Assembly (NCBI GenBank): GCA_023231165.1
Contig: JALNVY010000029.1
Location: forward strand, 1-15,431
Origin: Syntrophales bacterium
Lineage (GTDB): Bacteria > Desulfobacterota > Syntrophia > Syntrophales > UBA8958
Length of the DNA stretch: 15,431 nucleotides
Direction: 5' to 3'
Numbering within the stretch: position 1 is the first letter of the stretch; the number at the start of each line of letters is the position of its first letter. Made by a program: the position numbers and the translations under genes. The notes below the pieces were generated by a model. It searched no databases. It was not told the origin of the DNA and saw only the letters and a list, made by a program, of their open reading frames with translations. Below are positions 7,081 to 14,851 of this stretch, piece after piece.

Positions 7081-7108
7081 CACAGCCCCATAGGGGAGTG
7101 TTTAAATT
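7081..7108 (+). terminator. Weak hairpin followed by TTTAAATT, possible attenuator or mRNA processing site
   Basis: CAC..CCCC-ATA-GGGG.GTG (7081-7100) can fold into a short stem of 4 GC pairs plus 3 outer pairs with a small asymmetric bulge. It is followed by TTTAAATT, not a clean T run. It sits between the PhoU-phosphotransferase gene and the ATP-grasp gene. It could lower downstream transcription or mark an RNA end, but the stem is too short and the T tract too poor to call a true terminator. Confidence 0.25.
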
Positions 7109-7128
7109 AATTTACGAGGTGACGCTGT

Positions 7129-8022
7129 ATGATCAAAATAGGTGTGGTGGGCGTGGCAGGGGGGTGGTCCTCCGAGGAGATTGCCAGGACTCTTGAGGAA
7201 CGGACGGGATACCGCCTGCTGATTGAGATGGATCATGTGAAATACTCTTCAGAGCGAGAGAGCATGTTTTTTGGAGATGTGGATCTCATGAACCTCGACG
7301 GGCTTATTGTCAAAAAGATCGGCGCCCGTTACAGCCCGGACCACCTCCAGCGCCTGGATATGCTGAAGTATTTATACAAACGCGGTCTGCCGGTTTTTTC
7401 CAAACCGTCGGCCATTGCCCACTGCCTGGACCGGTTGAGCTGCACCCTTACCCTGCGGAACGGCGGGGTCCCCATGCCGCCCACGGTGCTGACCGAGGAT
7501 ATCGAAGAGGCGGCAGATGCGGTTAAAAATTTCGGACGGGCCGTCTTCAAACCCCTTTTTACATCCAAGGCGCGGGGTATGCAGATCATTTCCGGAGACG
7601 ACGCAAATCTGTCCGCCCGGATCAGGGAGTTCAAAAATATGGGGAATTCAGTCATGTATATCCAAAAAATGATCCATATCCCCGGTCGCGACCTGGGGGT
7701 GGCTTTTCTTAACGGTAAATATATCGGTACATACGCCCGGGTGAGCAACGGCGAGTCCTGGAACACGACGACCGCCAACGGCGGAAGGTACGAGGCCTGT
7801 GATCCGGAAAGCGATGTCATTGAATTGGCCCGGCATGCCCAGGAACTGTTCCGCCTCGATTTCACCTGTGTTGATGTCGTCGAGACAGTGGACGGACCAA
7901 TGGTATTTGAAGTGTCGGCCCTGGGAGGATTCCGAGGTCTCTGGGAAGCCCGGCGCATCAATGTTGCCGGCATGATTGTTCATTCCGTATTGGAGAGTAT
8001 TGGTCATGGAAAGCTTGATTGA
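7129..8022 (+). CDS. GAK system ATP-grasp enzyme (RimK-like fold)
   Basis: The 297-residue protein starts at ATG 7129, 7 bases after GAGGTG. An N-terminal alpha/beta domain opens with a glycine-rich strand-loop (IGVVGVAGGWSSEEIA, 4-19). The ATP-grasp domain runs from about residue 95 to the end: FKPLFTSKARGM with K141 and K147 as likely ATP contacts, IPGRDLGVAF, a basic/amide loop SWNTTTANGGR (210-220), then VDVVE (D249) and FEVSALGGFRGL with E261 as likely metal ligand. ATP-grasp enzymes activate a carboxylate with ATP and couple it to an amine or thiol nucleophile. RimK-like members usually end in EVN; here the asparagine is replaced by serine (EVS). I recognise the family as the GAK ATP-grasp; its substrate is not known. 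The gene overlaps the HprK-related kinase by 17 bases and forms a coupled trio with it and the CofD-like gene. Confidence 0.85.
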   Translation: MIKIGVVGVAGGWSSEEIARTLEERTGYRLLIEMDHVKYSSERESMFFGDVDLMNLDGLIVKKIGARYSPDHLQRLDMLKYLYKRGLPVFSKPSAIAHCLDRLSCTLTLRNGGVPMPPTVLTEDIEEAADAVKNFGRAVFKPLFTSKARGMQIISGDDANLSARIREFKNMGNSVMYIQKMIHIPGRDLGVAFLNGKYIGTYARVSNGESWNTTTANGGRYEACDPESDVIELARHAQELFRLDFTCVDVVETVDGPMVFEVSALGGFRGLWEARRINVAGMIVHSVLESIGHGKLD

Positions 8023-9106
8023 TGTAAAAGGGCTGAAGGAATCCCTGCTGGAACGTTATCCGTTGAAAGCGAGTCTGTTTCTCGGTCTGGGGGATATCAT
8101 CATCCAGATAAAATCCAATTCCGAGGCTTTAATCGGGGACCTGCGCCGCTATTTTCGTGAATTTATCTCCTGGGAGTCCCACGAAGACATCCTGATCTAT
8201 GCCATCGAGACGGATCGTGAATCCTTTTTTCTGCCTTTCCAGGAAAAGGAACCCGATCCCGGCAAAACGAAGATCAAGGAAGAATACTGCGATCTTCCAG
8301 ATGGACGTATTGTTCGCAAGCGTTTGACTGGACTTGTCCTGATATTCAGCGGCCAATGCAATCTGGCTGTCGGCCCCTGCACGGCCAACAGCAATCAAAT
8401 CGTCAATTTCATCAATAACCGCTTCATCGAGTGGATGCTCCGCCGGGGCAGTCTGCTGGCCCACGCCGCCGGGGTATGTCTGGGCAATCGGGGGTTGTCC
8501 GTTGCCGGTTTTTCCGGGGCGGGGAAAACGACCCTCGCCCTGCACCTTCTTACCCGCGGTGCGGCCTTTGTCAGCAACGACCGCCTCCTTGTCCACCGCC
8601 GTGACAAATCGGTGCGGATGTACGGCGTTTCCAAACACCCACGTGTCAATCCGGGCACTCTGCTCTCCATCCGGAGGCTGGAAACCGTCATGTCGGAAGA
8701 GGAACGGGAGGCTTTTGGCCTCTTGAACGGTGACGATCTCTGGGCCCTGGAACATAAATATGACGTTATTATTGATGAGGTTTTTGGAAATAAGAAATTT
8801 AATTTGAGCGCCCCCCTGAACGGTTTGCTACTCCTGAACTGGAAGCGGAACGGCGTACCCCTGAATATCCGCCCCATCGATATCGCCCAAAGGTCTGATC
8901 TCCTCGCCGCCTTTATTAAATCACCAGGACTGTTCTTTCTTCCCGAAAGCGGGGTCGCGCCTCCTGACCTTTCCCCCGAACGCTATGTGAACATCCTACA
9001 GCGTTGTGAAGTGTTCGAGGCCTCGGGCGGCGTTGATTTCGACGAGGCGGCGGATTTCTGTATCGATTTTCTCAGCCGGGAAGGAAGTGACCATGTTAGA
9101 ACCTGA
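8006..9106 (+). CDS. HprK-related kinase B of the GAK system
   Basis: The chosen ATG at 8006 gives 366 residues and has GGAGA about ten bases upstream; an ATG 30 bases earlier has no ribosome site. Residues 1 to about 145 are an N-terminal domain with no motif I know. The kinase core follows: H153 in LLAHAAGVCLG, the P-loop GFSGAGKTT (168-176) that is also used as Walker A in HPr kinases, then FVSNDRLLVHR with D192, matching the VADD of HPr kinase, and HPRVNPGTLL, a sequence typical of HprK-related proteins. In Firmicutes, HPr kinase phosphorylates a serine of HPr with ATP. No HPr gene is seen here, so the target is probably different, perhaps an operon protein. It overlaps the ATP-grasp gene by 17 bases and the CofD-like gene by 14 bases. 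Confidence 0.85.
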   Translation: MESLIDVKGLKESLLERYPLKASLFLGLGDIIIQIKSNSEALIGDLRRYFREFISWESHEDILIYAIETDRESFFLPFQEKEPDPGKTKIKEEYCDLPDGRIVRKRLTGLVLIFSGQCNLAVGPCTANSNQIVNFINNRFIEWMLRRGSLLAHAAGVCLGNRGLSVAGFSGAGKTTLALHLLTRGAAFVSNDRLLVHRRDKSVRMYGVSKHPRVNPGTLLSIRRLETVMSEEEREAFGLLNGDDLWALEHKYDVIIDEVFGNKKFNLSAPLNGLLLLNWKRNGVPLNIRPIDIAQRSDLLAAFIKSPGLFFLPESGVAPPDLSPERYVNILQRCEVFEASGGVDFDEAADFCIDFLSREGSDHVRT

Positions 9107-10319
9107 GACCAGGGGCGGACATGTCGAACGACAACGGGTTCTGGTCCGGCATACGGCAATCGTTCCCGACGACGCAAAACTGGCCCGTTATGAGAAAACA
9201 CCGGAACTTGGACCGCGCCTCCTGTTTTTCAGCGGCGGCTCCGCCCTGAAGCGGGTCAGTAAGAACCTGATCGACTATACTCATAATTCTATCCATATAA
9301 TTACGCCCTTCGACGACGGCGGATCTTCGGCGATGATCCGCGATGCCTTTGACATGCTCTCCATCGGAGATTTACGCAACCGCCTCATGGCCCTTGCTGA
9401 TCAGACCGTCAAAGGCAACCCGGAGATCTACCGCCTTTTTTCATATCGCCTGCCTCAGGAAGGGCGGCCGGAGGCGCTGAAATATAAGCTTGGGCATATC
9501 GCCGCCGGTTGGGATTCCCTGATTGACAAGGTTTCTGTTCCCATGAAGGATATCATCTGTAATCACCTCCAGATCTTTCTAGATCTCATGCCCGAGGAAT
9601 TCGATCTCCGGGGGGCCAATATCGGCAATCTGATTCTGACGGCGGGCTATCTGAACAGCCGCCGCAACATCGGGGCCGTCCTTTTTCTTTTTTCCCGGCT
9701 CGTCGAATCGCGGGGGATAGTCAAGCCGGTCCTGGCTCAGGATCTCCACCTCGCGGCGGAACTTAGCAACGGCATGATTATCGGCGGGCAGCACCTGATT
9801 ACTATGGGGGAACTGGTCTACAAGGCCGGAACCACCATCAGGAGACTCTTTATAACCTCGTCCCGGGAAGTCCCCGCAGAGATTCATCCCGCCGCCGACC
9901 CAGATGTGACGGCCCTGATCGGCTCTGCGGAAATGATCTGTTACCCTGTAGGGAGTTTTTATACCAGTCTGATGGCCAATCTGTTGCCGACAGGCGTGGG
10001 GGAAGCCATTGCGGGGAATATCTGCCCCAAGGTCTTTGTCCCCAACACCCTGTTCGACGGCGAGCAGTTCGGCATGAGCCTGGGGGAGGCCGTGGAGACC
10101 ATCATCGGTTATCTCGCGGCTGATGCACCCGGCAAGATACCGACTGATTTCCTCAATCTCCTTATCATTGACAGTCAAATCAGGTATCCTTTCGATCTGG
10201 AGATGGACCGTATCCGCGCCCTGGGCATTGACATCCTGGATGTCAGGCTCGCGACCCCGGAGAGTTATCCCTACATTGATCCCCGTTGTCTGTGCGATGT
10301 TTTGTTGTCGCTAACATAA
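9093..10319 (+). CDS. CofD/YvcK-like protein of the GAK system
   Basis: Starting at ATG 9093 behind AAGGAAG gives 408 residues. Family motifs are clear: LLFFSGGSAL (43-52, nucleotide-binding glycine loop), ITPFDDGGSSAMIRD (70-84), IGDLRNRLMAL (91-101), GANIGNLILTAGYL (174-187), CYPVGSFYTSLMANLLPTG and KVFVPN. This is the UPF0052/CofD fold. CofD transfers a phospholactyl-type group onto the F420 precursor; YvcK proteins of the same fold bind UDP-sugars and influence carbon use and cell shape. The GAK variant has a 40-residue N-terminal extension before the glycine loop. Which activity applies here is unknown. The coding region overlaps the kinase gene by 14 bases and is followed after 33 bases by an amphi-Trp gene with a strong ribosome site. 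Confidence 0.85.
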   Translation: MLEPETRGGHVERQRVLVRHTAIVPDDAKLARYEKTPELGPRLLFFSGGSALKRVSKNLIDYTHNSIHIITPFDDGGSSAMIRDAFDMLSIGDLRNRLMALADQTVKGNPEIYRLFSYRLPQEGRPEALKYKLGHIAAGWDSLIDKVSVPMKDIICNHLQIFLDLMPEEFDLRGANIGNLILTAGYLNSRRNIGAVLFLFSRLVESRGIVKPVLAQDLHLAAELSNGMIIGGQHLITMGELVYKAGTTIRRLFITSSREVPAEIHPAADPDVTALIGSAEMICYPVGSFYTSLMANLLPTGVGEAIAGNICPKVFVPNTLFDGEQFGMSLGEAVETIIGYLAADAPGKIPTDFLNLLIIDSQIRYPFDLEMDRIRALGIDILDVRLATPESYPYIDPRCLCDVLLSLT

Positions 10320-10352
10320 ACCATAACCATTAAAAAGAGGAGGTAAAAGCGT

Positions 10353-10655
10353 ATGGCCAGTCAGAACTTAAAGATTAAATCCACCGCAGGTCTTCTGGAG
10401 ATTGTCCGACATCTGGAGAATCTCATCGCTTCTTTCAAGGAAGGGACGATCTGCATTCGGAAGGATGACGAGTCCATCATCCTGAAACCCCAGGAACCGG
10501 TATCACTGGAACTGGAAGCGGAGGTCAAGTTTGATAAGGAAACACTACGGGAGAAACTCACTATCGAGCTGAAATGGAAAAAAAAGGAGACAGCGGCAGA
10601 AGATAACATCTTTTCCATATCCCACGAAATCCCCCAGGAGGAGCAGGAAAGCTGA
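10353..10655 (+). CDS. Small amphi-Trp domain protein, second intact copy (100 residues)
   Basis: ATG 10353 follows GAGGAGGT, one of the strongest ribosome sites in the window, hinting at high output. Residues 6-76 are the amphi-Trp domain: LLEIVRHLENLIASFKEG as an amphipathic helix, ICIRKDDESIILKP, VSLELEAEVKF and the final strand LTIELKWKKK with W75. An acidic tail follows (EEQES). The helix is almost identical to that of the broken copy at 380-1056 (VRHLENL shared), so those two are close paralogues, while the copy at 5159-5434 is more distant. With no catalytic residues in sight, the protein is more likely a scaffold, adaptor or modification target than an enzyme. It is 34 bases from the CorA-family gene. 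Confidence 0.82.
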   Translation: MASQNLKIKSTAGLLEIVRHLENLIASFKEGTICIRKDDESIILKPQEPVSLELEAEVKFDKETLREKLTIELKWKKKETAAEDNIFSISHEIPQEEQES

Positions 10656-10689
10656 AAAAGGCACGATCAAAAAGAAAGGATCCGGGAGG

Positions 10690-11601
10690 ATGATCAGAAG
10701 ATACGCGATTAACGAGTGCAGGCTTGAGGTTTGCGAACACGCAGAAAGTGAGATTATTCTCTGTCTGGATCCGGATGATGCGGAAAAAAGGATGCTCATC
10801 GAAGGGTACGCCCTCGATGAGCATACCTTGAATTCCGCCCTGGATCCCAACGAGCTTTCCCGGATCGAAACGGAGCCATCCCATACAGCCATAATTTTTA
10901 AGATTCCGAAAAATTACGATCCCCGGGAAGAATTTGAGTTTCATGTGACTTCCCTCGGTATCTTCTTGTTCGAAAGAAAACTAATCATTGTTGCCTCTGA
11001 AGACATTGTCCCCTTTACGGGCAAGGCCTTCGCCCGGTTGGAGAGAATGCCGGAGATCATGCTGAAGATCCTCAATGCCTCCATCAGCCATTTCCGGGCC
11101 CATCTCCAGGTAATTGACCGGGTGTCGGAGGAACTCGCCGACAAAATCAGTACGTCCATGGAAAACAAATATCTTTTGCGTCTCTTTGCCCTGGAAAAGA
11201 GTCTGGTCTATTACCTGAATGCCATGGCCTCGAACAGCGGTGTGTTGGAGAGGATGAAGCAGTACGCCCATCGTCTGGAATTCCATCAGGACGACCGGGA
11301 ACTCCTTGAGGACATTATCATCGAGAACCACCAGTGTTTCAAGCAGGCCAAGATGCATTCCAACATCCTGTCCAGCATGATGGACGCCCGGGTGTCCATC
11401 GTGAATAACAATCTGAGTATTCTCATGAAACGCCTGAATATCCTTACTATCGCGATCATGGTGCCGACTTTGGTCGTGAGCACTTTTTCCATGAACGTGG
11501 CCATTCCCCTCCAAAAAAACGAATTTGCCTTTTGGATTATTCTCTCCCTGTCCTTCATCTCCATGGCGGGGGTGCTGCTGTTCTGGAAATTCAAGAAATA
11601 G
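10690..11601 (+). CDS. CorA-family divalent cation channel with an SMN in place of the GMN motif
   Basis: 303 residues, near the usual 310-320 of CorA. There is a soluble N-terminal alpha/beta domain (about 1-115), then a long helical stalk rich in charged residues (about 120-248) and two C-terminal membrane helices (about 250-268 and 279-298) ending in the basic tail FWKFKK. CorA pentamers let Mg2+, and in some members Co2+ or Ni2+, into the cell. The motif after the pore helix is normally GMN; here it reads STFSMNVAIP (SMN at 267-269), so the glycine is replaced by serine. That change may alter ion choice. The start ATG is directly preceded by GGGAGG, but AAAGGA at 10675 is better spaced. 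It is the last gene of the operon and could supply Mg2+ to the ATP-using enzymes (inference). Confidence 0.85.
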   Translation: MIRRYAINECRLEVCEHAESEIILCLDPDDAEKRMLIEGYALDEHTLNSALDPNELSRIETEPSHTAIIFKIPKNYDPREEFEFHVTSLGIFLFERKLIIVASEDIVPFTGKAFARLERMPEIMLKILNASISHFRAHLQVIDRVSEELADKISTSMENKYLLRLFALEKSLVYYLNAMASNSGVLERMKQYAHRLEFHQDDRELLEDIIIENHQCFKQAKMHSNILSSMMDARVSIVNNNLSILMKRLNILTIAIMVPTLVVSTFSMNVAIPLQKNEFAFWIILSLSFISMAGVLLFWKFKK

Positions 11602-11824
11602 GCGCCCATTATAAAAATAAGTCATATCATAATGTTTTGGCTGATGTGAACGGATACATTCTCTAATCTGATGTCCCTAGATTACAGAATATTGGGAAAA
11701 AAGGATCTGTGCAAAAGGAAAGATCAGAGTCTGATCAATGTTAACTAATTGATATTGTTAAGCGAAAACGGACTATGCGGTGATTGTTGAGTATTTTCTT
11801 TGTCATCCACAAAAGTGATTTATA
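11602..11824. other. Intergenic region between convergent genes
   Basis: This 223-base AT-rich gap lies between the 3' ends of the CorA gene and arsC. It contains no convincing open frame. A weak inverted repeat (TAATCT...AGATTA) and the palindrome described separately are the only structures seen; neither has a proper T run, so transcription from both sides may run through. Two GTTAA elements (GTTAAC and GTTAAG, about 11740-11763) are spaced 17 bases apart, which does not fit a Pho box. Confidence 0.4.
11722..11736. repeat. 15-base palindrome GATCAGA-G-TCTGATC
   Basis: Two perfect 7-base inverted arms are separated by one base. A one-base loop is too tight for an RNA hairpin, so a dimeric DNA-binding protein site is more likely than a terminator. 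It lies downstream of both flanking genes, so its purpose is unclear. Confidence 0.4.
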
Positions 11825-12283
11825 TCAAGATGTTAACGAGTGGTTAGAGAAGATGGTGTCCGATATTATCCATTGCTTGATTTCGTCGCGGATACGGCGA
11901 AATATGGCCAGGCGTTCCTCCGGCGTTCCCGGTCCTATGGACGGATCGTGGAATCCCCGATGCAGCCTTTTTGTTCCACCGGGGAATATGGGGCAGGCCT
12001 CGTTGACGTCATCGCAAACCGTTACCACAAGATCGAAGTTTCTCCCCAGGAAGGAAGCTACATGTTTGGACTGATTTGCCGCAATATCGATGCCGATTTC
12101 AGCCATGGCCGTAACGGCGTAAGGATGGACTCCCCGTGGGTCCGTGCCGGCGCTGAAAGCCTCCCATTGCTCCCCATGTATGGAGCGGAGCAGACCTTCG
12201 GCCATCTGGGAGCGGCTGGAATTATGGGTGCATAGAAACAGGGCGGTTTTTTTGTCTATTTTTGATGGATGTTGTCGCATCAT
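11825..12283 (-). CDS. arsC: Arsenate reductase, thioredoxin-coupled low-molecular-weight phosphatase type
   Basis: 152 residues. The catalytic loop is FLCTHNSSRSQMAEG with nucleophile C18 and R24. The two relay cysteines appear as CDDVNEACP (C90 and C97), seven residues apart as in Bacillus subtilis ArsC (C82 and C89), and the general-acid aspartate is in FHDPS. The enzyme reduces arsenate to arsenite through a C18-C90-C97 disulfide cascade recycled by thioredoxin. The complete cysteine set argues against a plain tyrosine phosphatase. It is downstream of phoR in the direction of transcription after a 43-base gap, so it may be read from the pst/pho transcript. That fits, since arsenate enters through phosphate transporters. 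No arsenite pump is seen within the window. The first of two adjacent ATGs has no clear ribosome site, so the start may be off by a few codons. Confidence 0.92.
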   Translation of the reverse strand: MMRQHPSKIDKKTALFLCTHNSSRSQMAEGLLRSIHGEQWEAFSAGTDPRGVHPYAVTAMAEIGIDIAANQSKHVASFLGRNFDLVVTVCDDVNEACPIFPGGTKRLHRGFHDPSIGPGTPEERLAIFRRIRDEIKQWIISDTIFSNHSLTS

Positions 12284-12326
12284 GTTTACCGTGGGCGATA
12301 ATCGGTGGGTGGTGATCGATTAAATA

Positions 12327-14102
12327 TTACCCCTGACTGAGGTTCTCTTTTTCAGGGATGAACACAGGAAAAAACAACAAGACTGAGGTCCCCTGGCCGG
12401 GAGTACTGTCGATTTCCACGCGTCCGCCGTGGGCTGCCATGAGGTGCTTGACAATGGAGAGACCCAATCCTGTCCCCCCTGAGTCACGGGAACGGGTCTT
12501 TTCCACCCGGTAGAAACGTTCACCCAACCGGGGAAGATCATTTTTCGGTATGCCGATGCCCGTGTCGGCGATCCGGACGGAGACAGTTTCGGCGTCTCTT
12601 TGGGCGGTAGTTATCTTGATTGCGCCCCCTTCGGGAGTAAATTTGACGGCGTTATCGAGGATGTTCAAGAAAATCTGAAAAACCCGATCCCGGTCGGCGC
12701 GGACAGGTGGGACATCCTCGGGGAAATTCTCTGCCAGGGTAATCTTCTTGGCCGCTGCCTGGGGTGCCAACGTTTTCAATACCTCCGCGATGACTTCCGA
12801 GACGGCTAGCGTCTGGAACTGCATTTTTATTTCCCCCATTTCGATATTGGATAAGGTGAGGAGATCGTCAACAAGGCGATTGAGTCGCAGGGCATTGTTA
12901 TGGGCAGTCTGGAGGAATCTGTCCGTCTGTTCCCGATCAAGAACGGCGCCTTGCTGCAAGGTTTCAATGTAGCCAATTATGGCTGTAAGGGGGGTGCGGA
13001 TCTCATGGGTGACGTTGGCCACAAAATCCATGCGCATCCGCTCGAGCTGTTTCAGGCGGGTGACGTCATGAAAGACCATCATGATCTTCCCTTCGTTTCC
13101 CGGATAACCCTTGATGGCGGAGATATTTACATCGAGGATCAGGGACTTTTCGTCTCCCAAGGCAACCTCCTGCCGTACCGTTTCCCCGGTTTCCCGGAAA
13201 TGGAGATAGGCCACCTGCAAATCGGCGCTCCGGAAGGCCTCCAAGGGTGTCTTCCCCAGGATGTCGGTGCGTTGTTTACCGACCATTTTTCTCAGGCCCC
13301 GGTTGAACTGGTCGATGCGGCTGTCCCCGTCCAGGGTAAGGACTCCTTCCACCATGCCGTCGAAAGCAGCCTCGAGTTTGCTTTTCTCTTCCGTTGCGAC
13401 GCGGATTTTCTCCTGCTGCTCCTCGATAATATAGTTGATGTCCTGGGTCAGTCTGCCCAGTTCATCGTCTGATTCCGCCATCATGGGGGGCGGTCTTTCC
13501 CCGGCCCGTATTTTTTGGGTAAGCTCCATCAATCTCCGGACGGGGGATGCGATGTTTCTGGCAAACAGAAATGCTAAGATTAGGGAAGGGATGGTGATGA
13601 GGAAGAGGGTAAGATAGATGGACCGATATAGATGTTCAATTGATAAGGCTACTTCCTCGAGGGAGCGGGCGAGGCGAACGTAGCCTCGGATATGGTCTTT
13701 TTCCGGGACGGCGACGGCCACGTAGAGCATGCTTTGCTGGAGGGTGCGGCTATAGCGGATGGCCGTGCCCTGGCCTTTGAGCCGCGCTTCCTGGACCTCA
13801 GGGCGGTTGAGATGATTATCCATCTTTTGGTCCTTCCACGAGGAGTCCGCCAGGACTTTCCCGGCGGCGTCAATAATGGTGATCCTCGCCTCGGATCTGG
13901 CGGCAAGTTCCGTGACCTTCCTCAGCATCTCATCCAAGGTCATGAGGGCCATAATCCGGCCGTGACCGATCATCCTTTCCATAACCCCTCTGGTGATAGT
14001 CTCACGGATCTTCGGTGTCAGGAAAAACTCCATGACGGCCATGACCAGGAGCACCAGTATGAGGTAAGTGGCAAAAATCTTGAAAAATAAACGACTTTTC
14101 AT
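12327..14102 (-). CDS. phoR: Phosphate-type sensor histidine kinase PhoR (HAMP-PAS-HisKA-HATPase)
   Basis: I place the start at ATG 14102 (591 residues, GGAAA about eight bases upstream). An ATG 69 bases earlier would overlap phoU and precede the first membrane helix by an odd, basic stretch. Order of parts: membrane helix 8-28, periplasmic sensor of about 130 residues, membrane helix 160-182, HAMP (about 183-235), PAS (about 240-350), HisKA with H366 in VTHEIRTPLTA, then the ATP-binding domain with N box NILDNAVKFTPEGG, G1 IADTGIGIP and G2 GGTGLGLSIVKHLM. It phosphorylates a response regulator, normally PhoB, when phosphate is scarce; PhoU and the Pst transporter keep it off otherwise. The order pstB-phoU-phoR supports the name. 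No phoB lies beside it; arsC follows instead. Confidence 0.87.
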   Translation of the reverse strand: MKSRLFFKIFATYLILVLLVMAVMEFFLTPKIRETITRGVMERMIGHGRIMALMTLDEMLRKVTELAARSEARITIIDAAGKVLADSSWKDQKMDNHLNRPEVQEARLKGQGTAIRYSRTLQQSMLYVAVAVPEKDHIRGYVRLARSLEEVALSIEHLYRSIYLTLFLITIPSLILAFLFARNIASPVRRLMELTQKIRAGERPPPMMAESDDELGRLTQDINYIIEEQQEKIRVATEEKSKLEAAFDGMVEGVLTLDGDSRIDQFNRGLRKMVGKQRTDILGKTPLEAFRSADLQVAYLHFRETGETVRQEVALGDEKSLILDVNISAIKGYPGNEGKIMMVFHDVTRLKQLERMRMDFVANVTHEIRTPLTAIIGYIETLQQGAVLDREQTDRFLQTAHNNALRLNRLVDDLLTLSNIEMGEIKMQFQTLAVSEVIAEVLKTLAPQAAAKKITLAENFPEDVPPVRADRDRVFQIFLNILDNAVKFTPEGGAIKITTAQRDAETVSVRIADTGIGIPKNDLPRLGERFYRVEKTRSRDSGGTGLGLSIVKHLMAAHGGRVEIDSTPGQGTSVLLFFPVFIPEKENLSQG

Positions 14103-14143
14103 GTCTTGTGTTTCCGGTAAGCGACGGATGTTTCCTCTTTGCG

Positions 14144-14836
14144 TTACGTCTCCTGGCCTTCGAATGGCCATTGATGGCGTACATTCATTCCCGTGATCAT
14201 GAACACTACCATGTCAGCGATACTTTTAGCATGATCGGAAATACGTTCCAACGTTTTGGAGATCTGCATGATCAGCAGGGATCTATGGATCGTCCGGTGA
14301 TCCTCCATCATGAAGGTCAGGAGCTCCCGGAAGATCTGTTCATTGAGGCTGTCCACAATTTCGTCCTCCCGGCGGACCTTGTTGGCCAGCTCCACGTCTT
14401 CGTTTACCAGGGCGTCGAGACTCTGCCGAATCATACTCCGGGCAATTTCCGCCATCCGGGGCAGATCGATATAAGGTTTTAACTGGGGTTCTTCATTGAG
14501 GAGGGCTATCTTTTCACAGATCTTCACGGCCATATCGCCGATCCGCTCCAGATGGCCGTTGATCTTGATGGCGGTCGTGATAAATCTGAGATCCCGTGCC
14601 GCCGGTTGCCGGAGGGCTAGCAGACGGACGCATTTTTCCTCAATCTCGTCGTCGAGTTTATCAATATTAACGTCATTGGCAATTACCTTCCGGGCCAGCT
14701 CCGTATCCCGCTCCAGAAGAGCCTGGATGCTGTCTTCGATGGCCTCTTGAACCAGAGCGCCGAGATAAAGGAGATTTTCCTTCACCTCCAGAAGCTCCGC
14801 CTCATATTGCTTGCTCGTGTGTCGCTTTGTGTCCAT
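14144..14836 (-). CDS. phoU: Phosphate signalling protein PhoU
   Basis: 230 residues, the usual PhoU length, starting at ATG 14836 behind GAGGAGGG. The protein is all-helical with two related halves, each carrying the metal-binding ExxxD-type signature: HLERIGDMAVKICEK in the first half and LERISDHAKSIADMVVF in the second. PhoU sits on the cytoplasmic side, contacts the Pst transporter and PhoR, and turns off the phosphate-starvation response when phosphate is plentiful. It lies 15 bases after pstB, so the two are co-transcribed. The PhoU-like half of the fusion protein at 5427-7070 shares the same signature pattern, so the window encodes two PhoU-type regulators. Confidence 0.95.
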   Translation of the reverse strand: MDTKRHTSKQYEAELLEVKENLLYLGALVQEAIEDSIQALLERDTELARKVIANDVNIDKLDDEIEEKCVRLLALRQPAARDLRFITTAIKINGHLERIGDMAVKICEKIALLNEEPQLKPYIDLPRMAEIARSMIRQSLDALVNEDVELANKVRREDEIVDSLNEQIFRELLTFMMEDHRTIHRSLLIMQISKTLERISDHAKSIADMVVFMITGMNVRHQWPFEGQET

Positions 14837-14851
14837 CTTCCCTCCTCTTGG

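Noticed and set aside
7976..8005. Earlier ATG for the HprK-related kinase
   Set aside because: It has no ribosome site, lies deeper within the ATP-grasp gene and adds ten residues not expected of the family; ATG 8006 has GGAGA upstream.
9006..9092. Earlier start for the CofD-like gene
   Set aside because: It would overlap the kinase gene by about 100 bases and add a basic, unrelated N-terminus; ATG 9093 has AAGGAAG in place.
12900..13472. Plus-strand open frame of 190 residues within phoR
   Set aside because: Shadow of the histidine kinase coding strand; all kinase motifs are on the minus strand.
14103..14171. Earlier ATG for phoR
   Set aside because: It has no ribosome site, overlaps phoU and puts an arginine-rich stretch before the first membrane helix.
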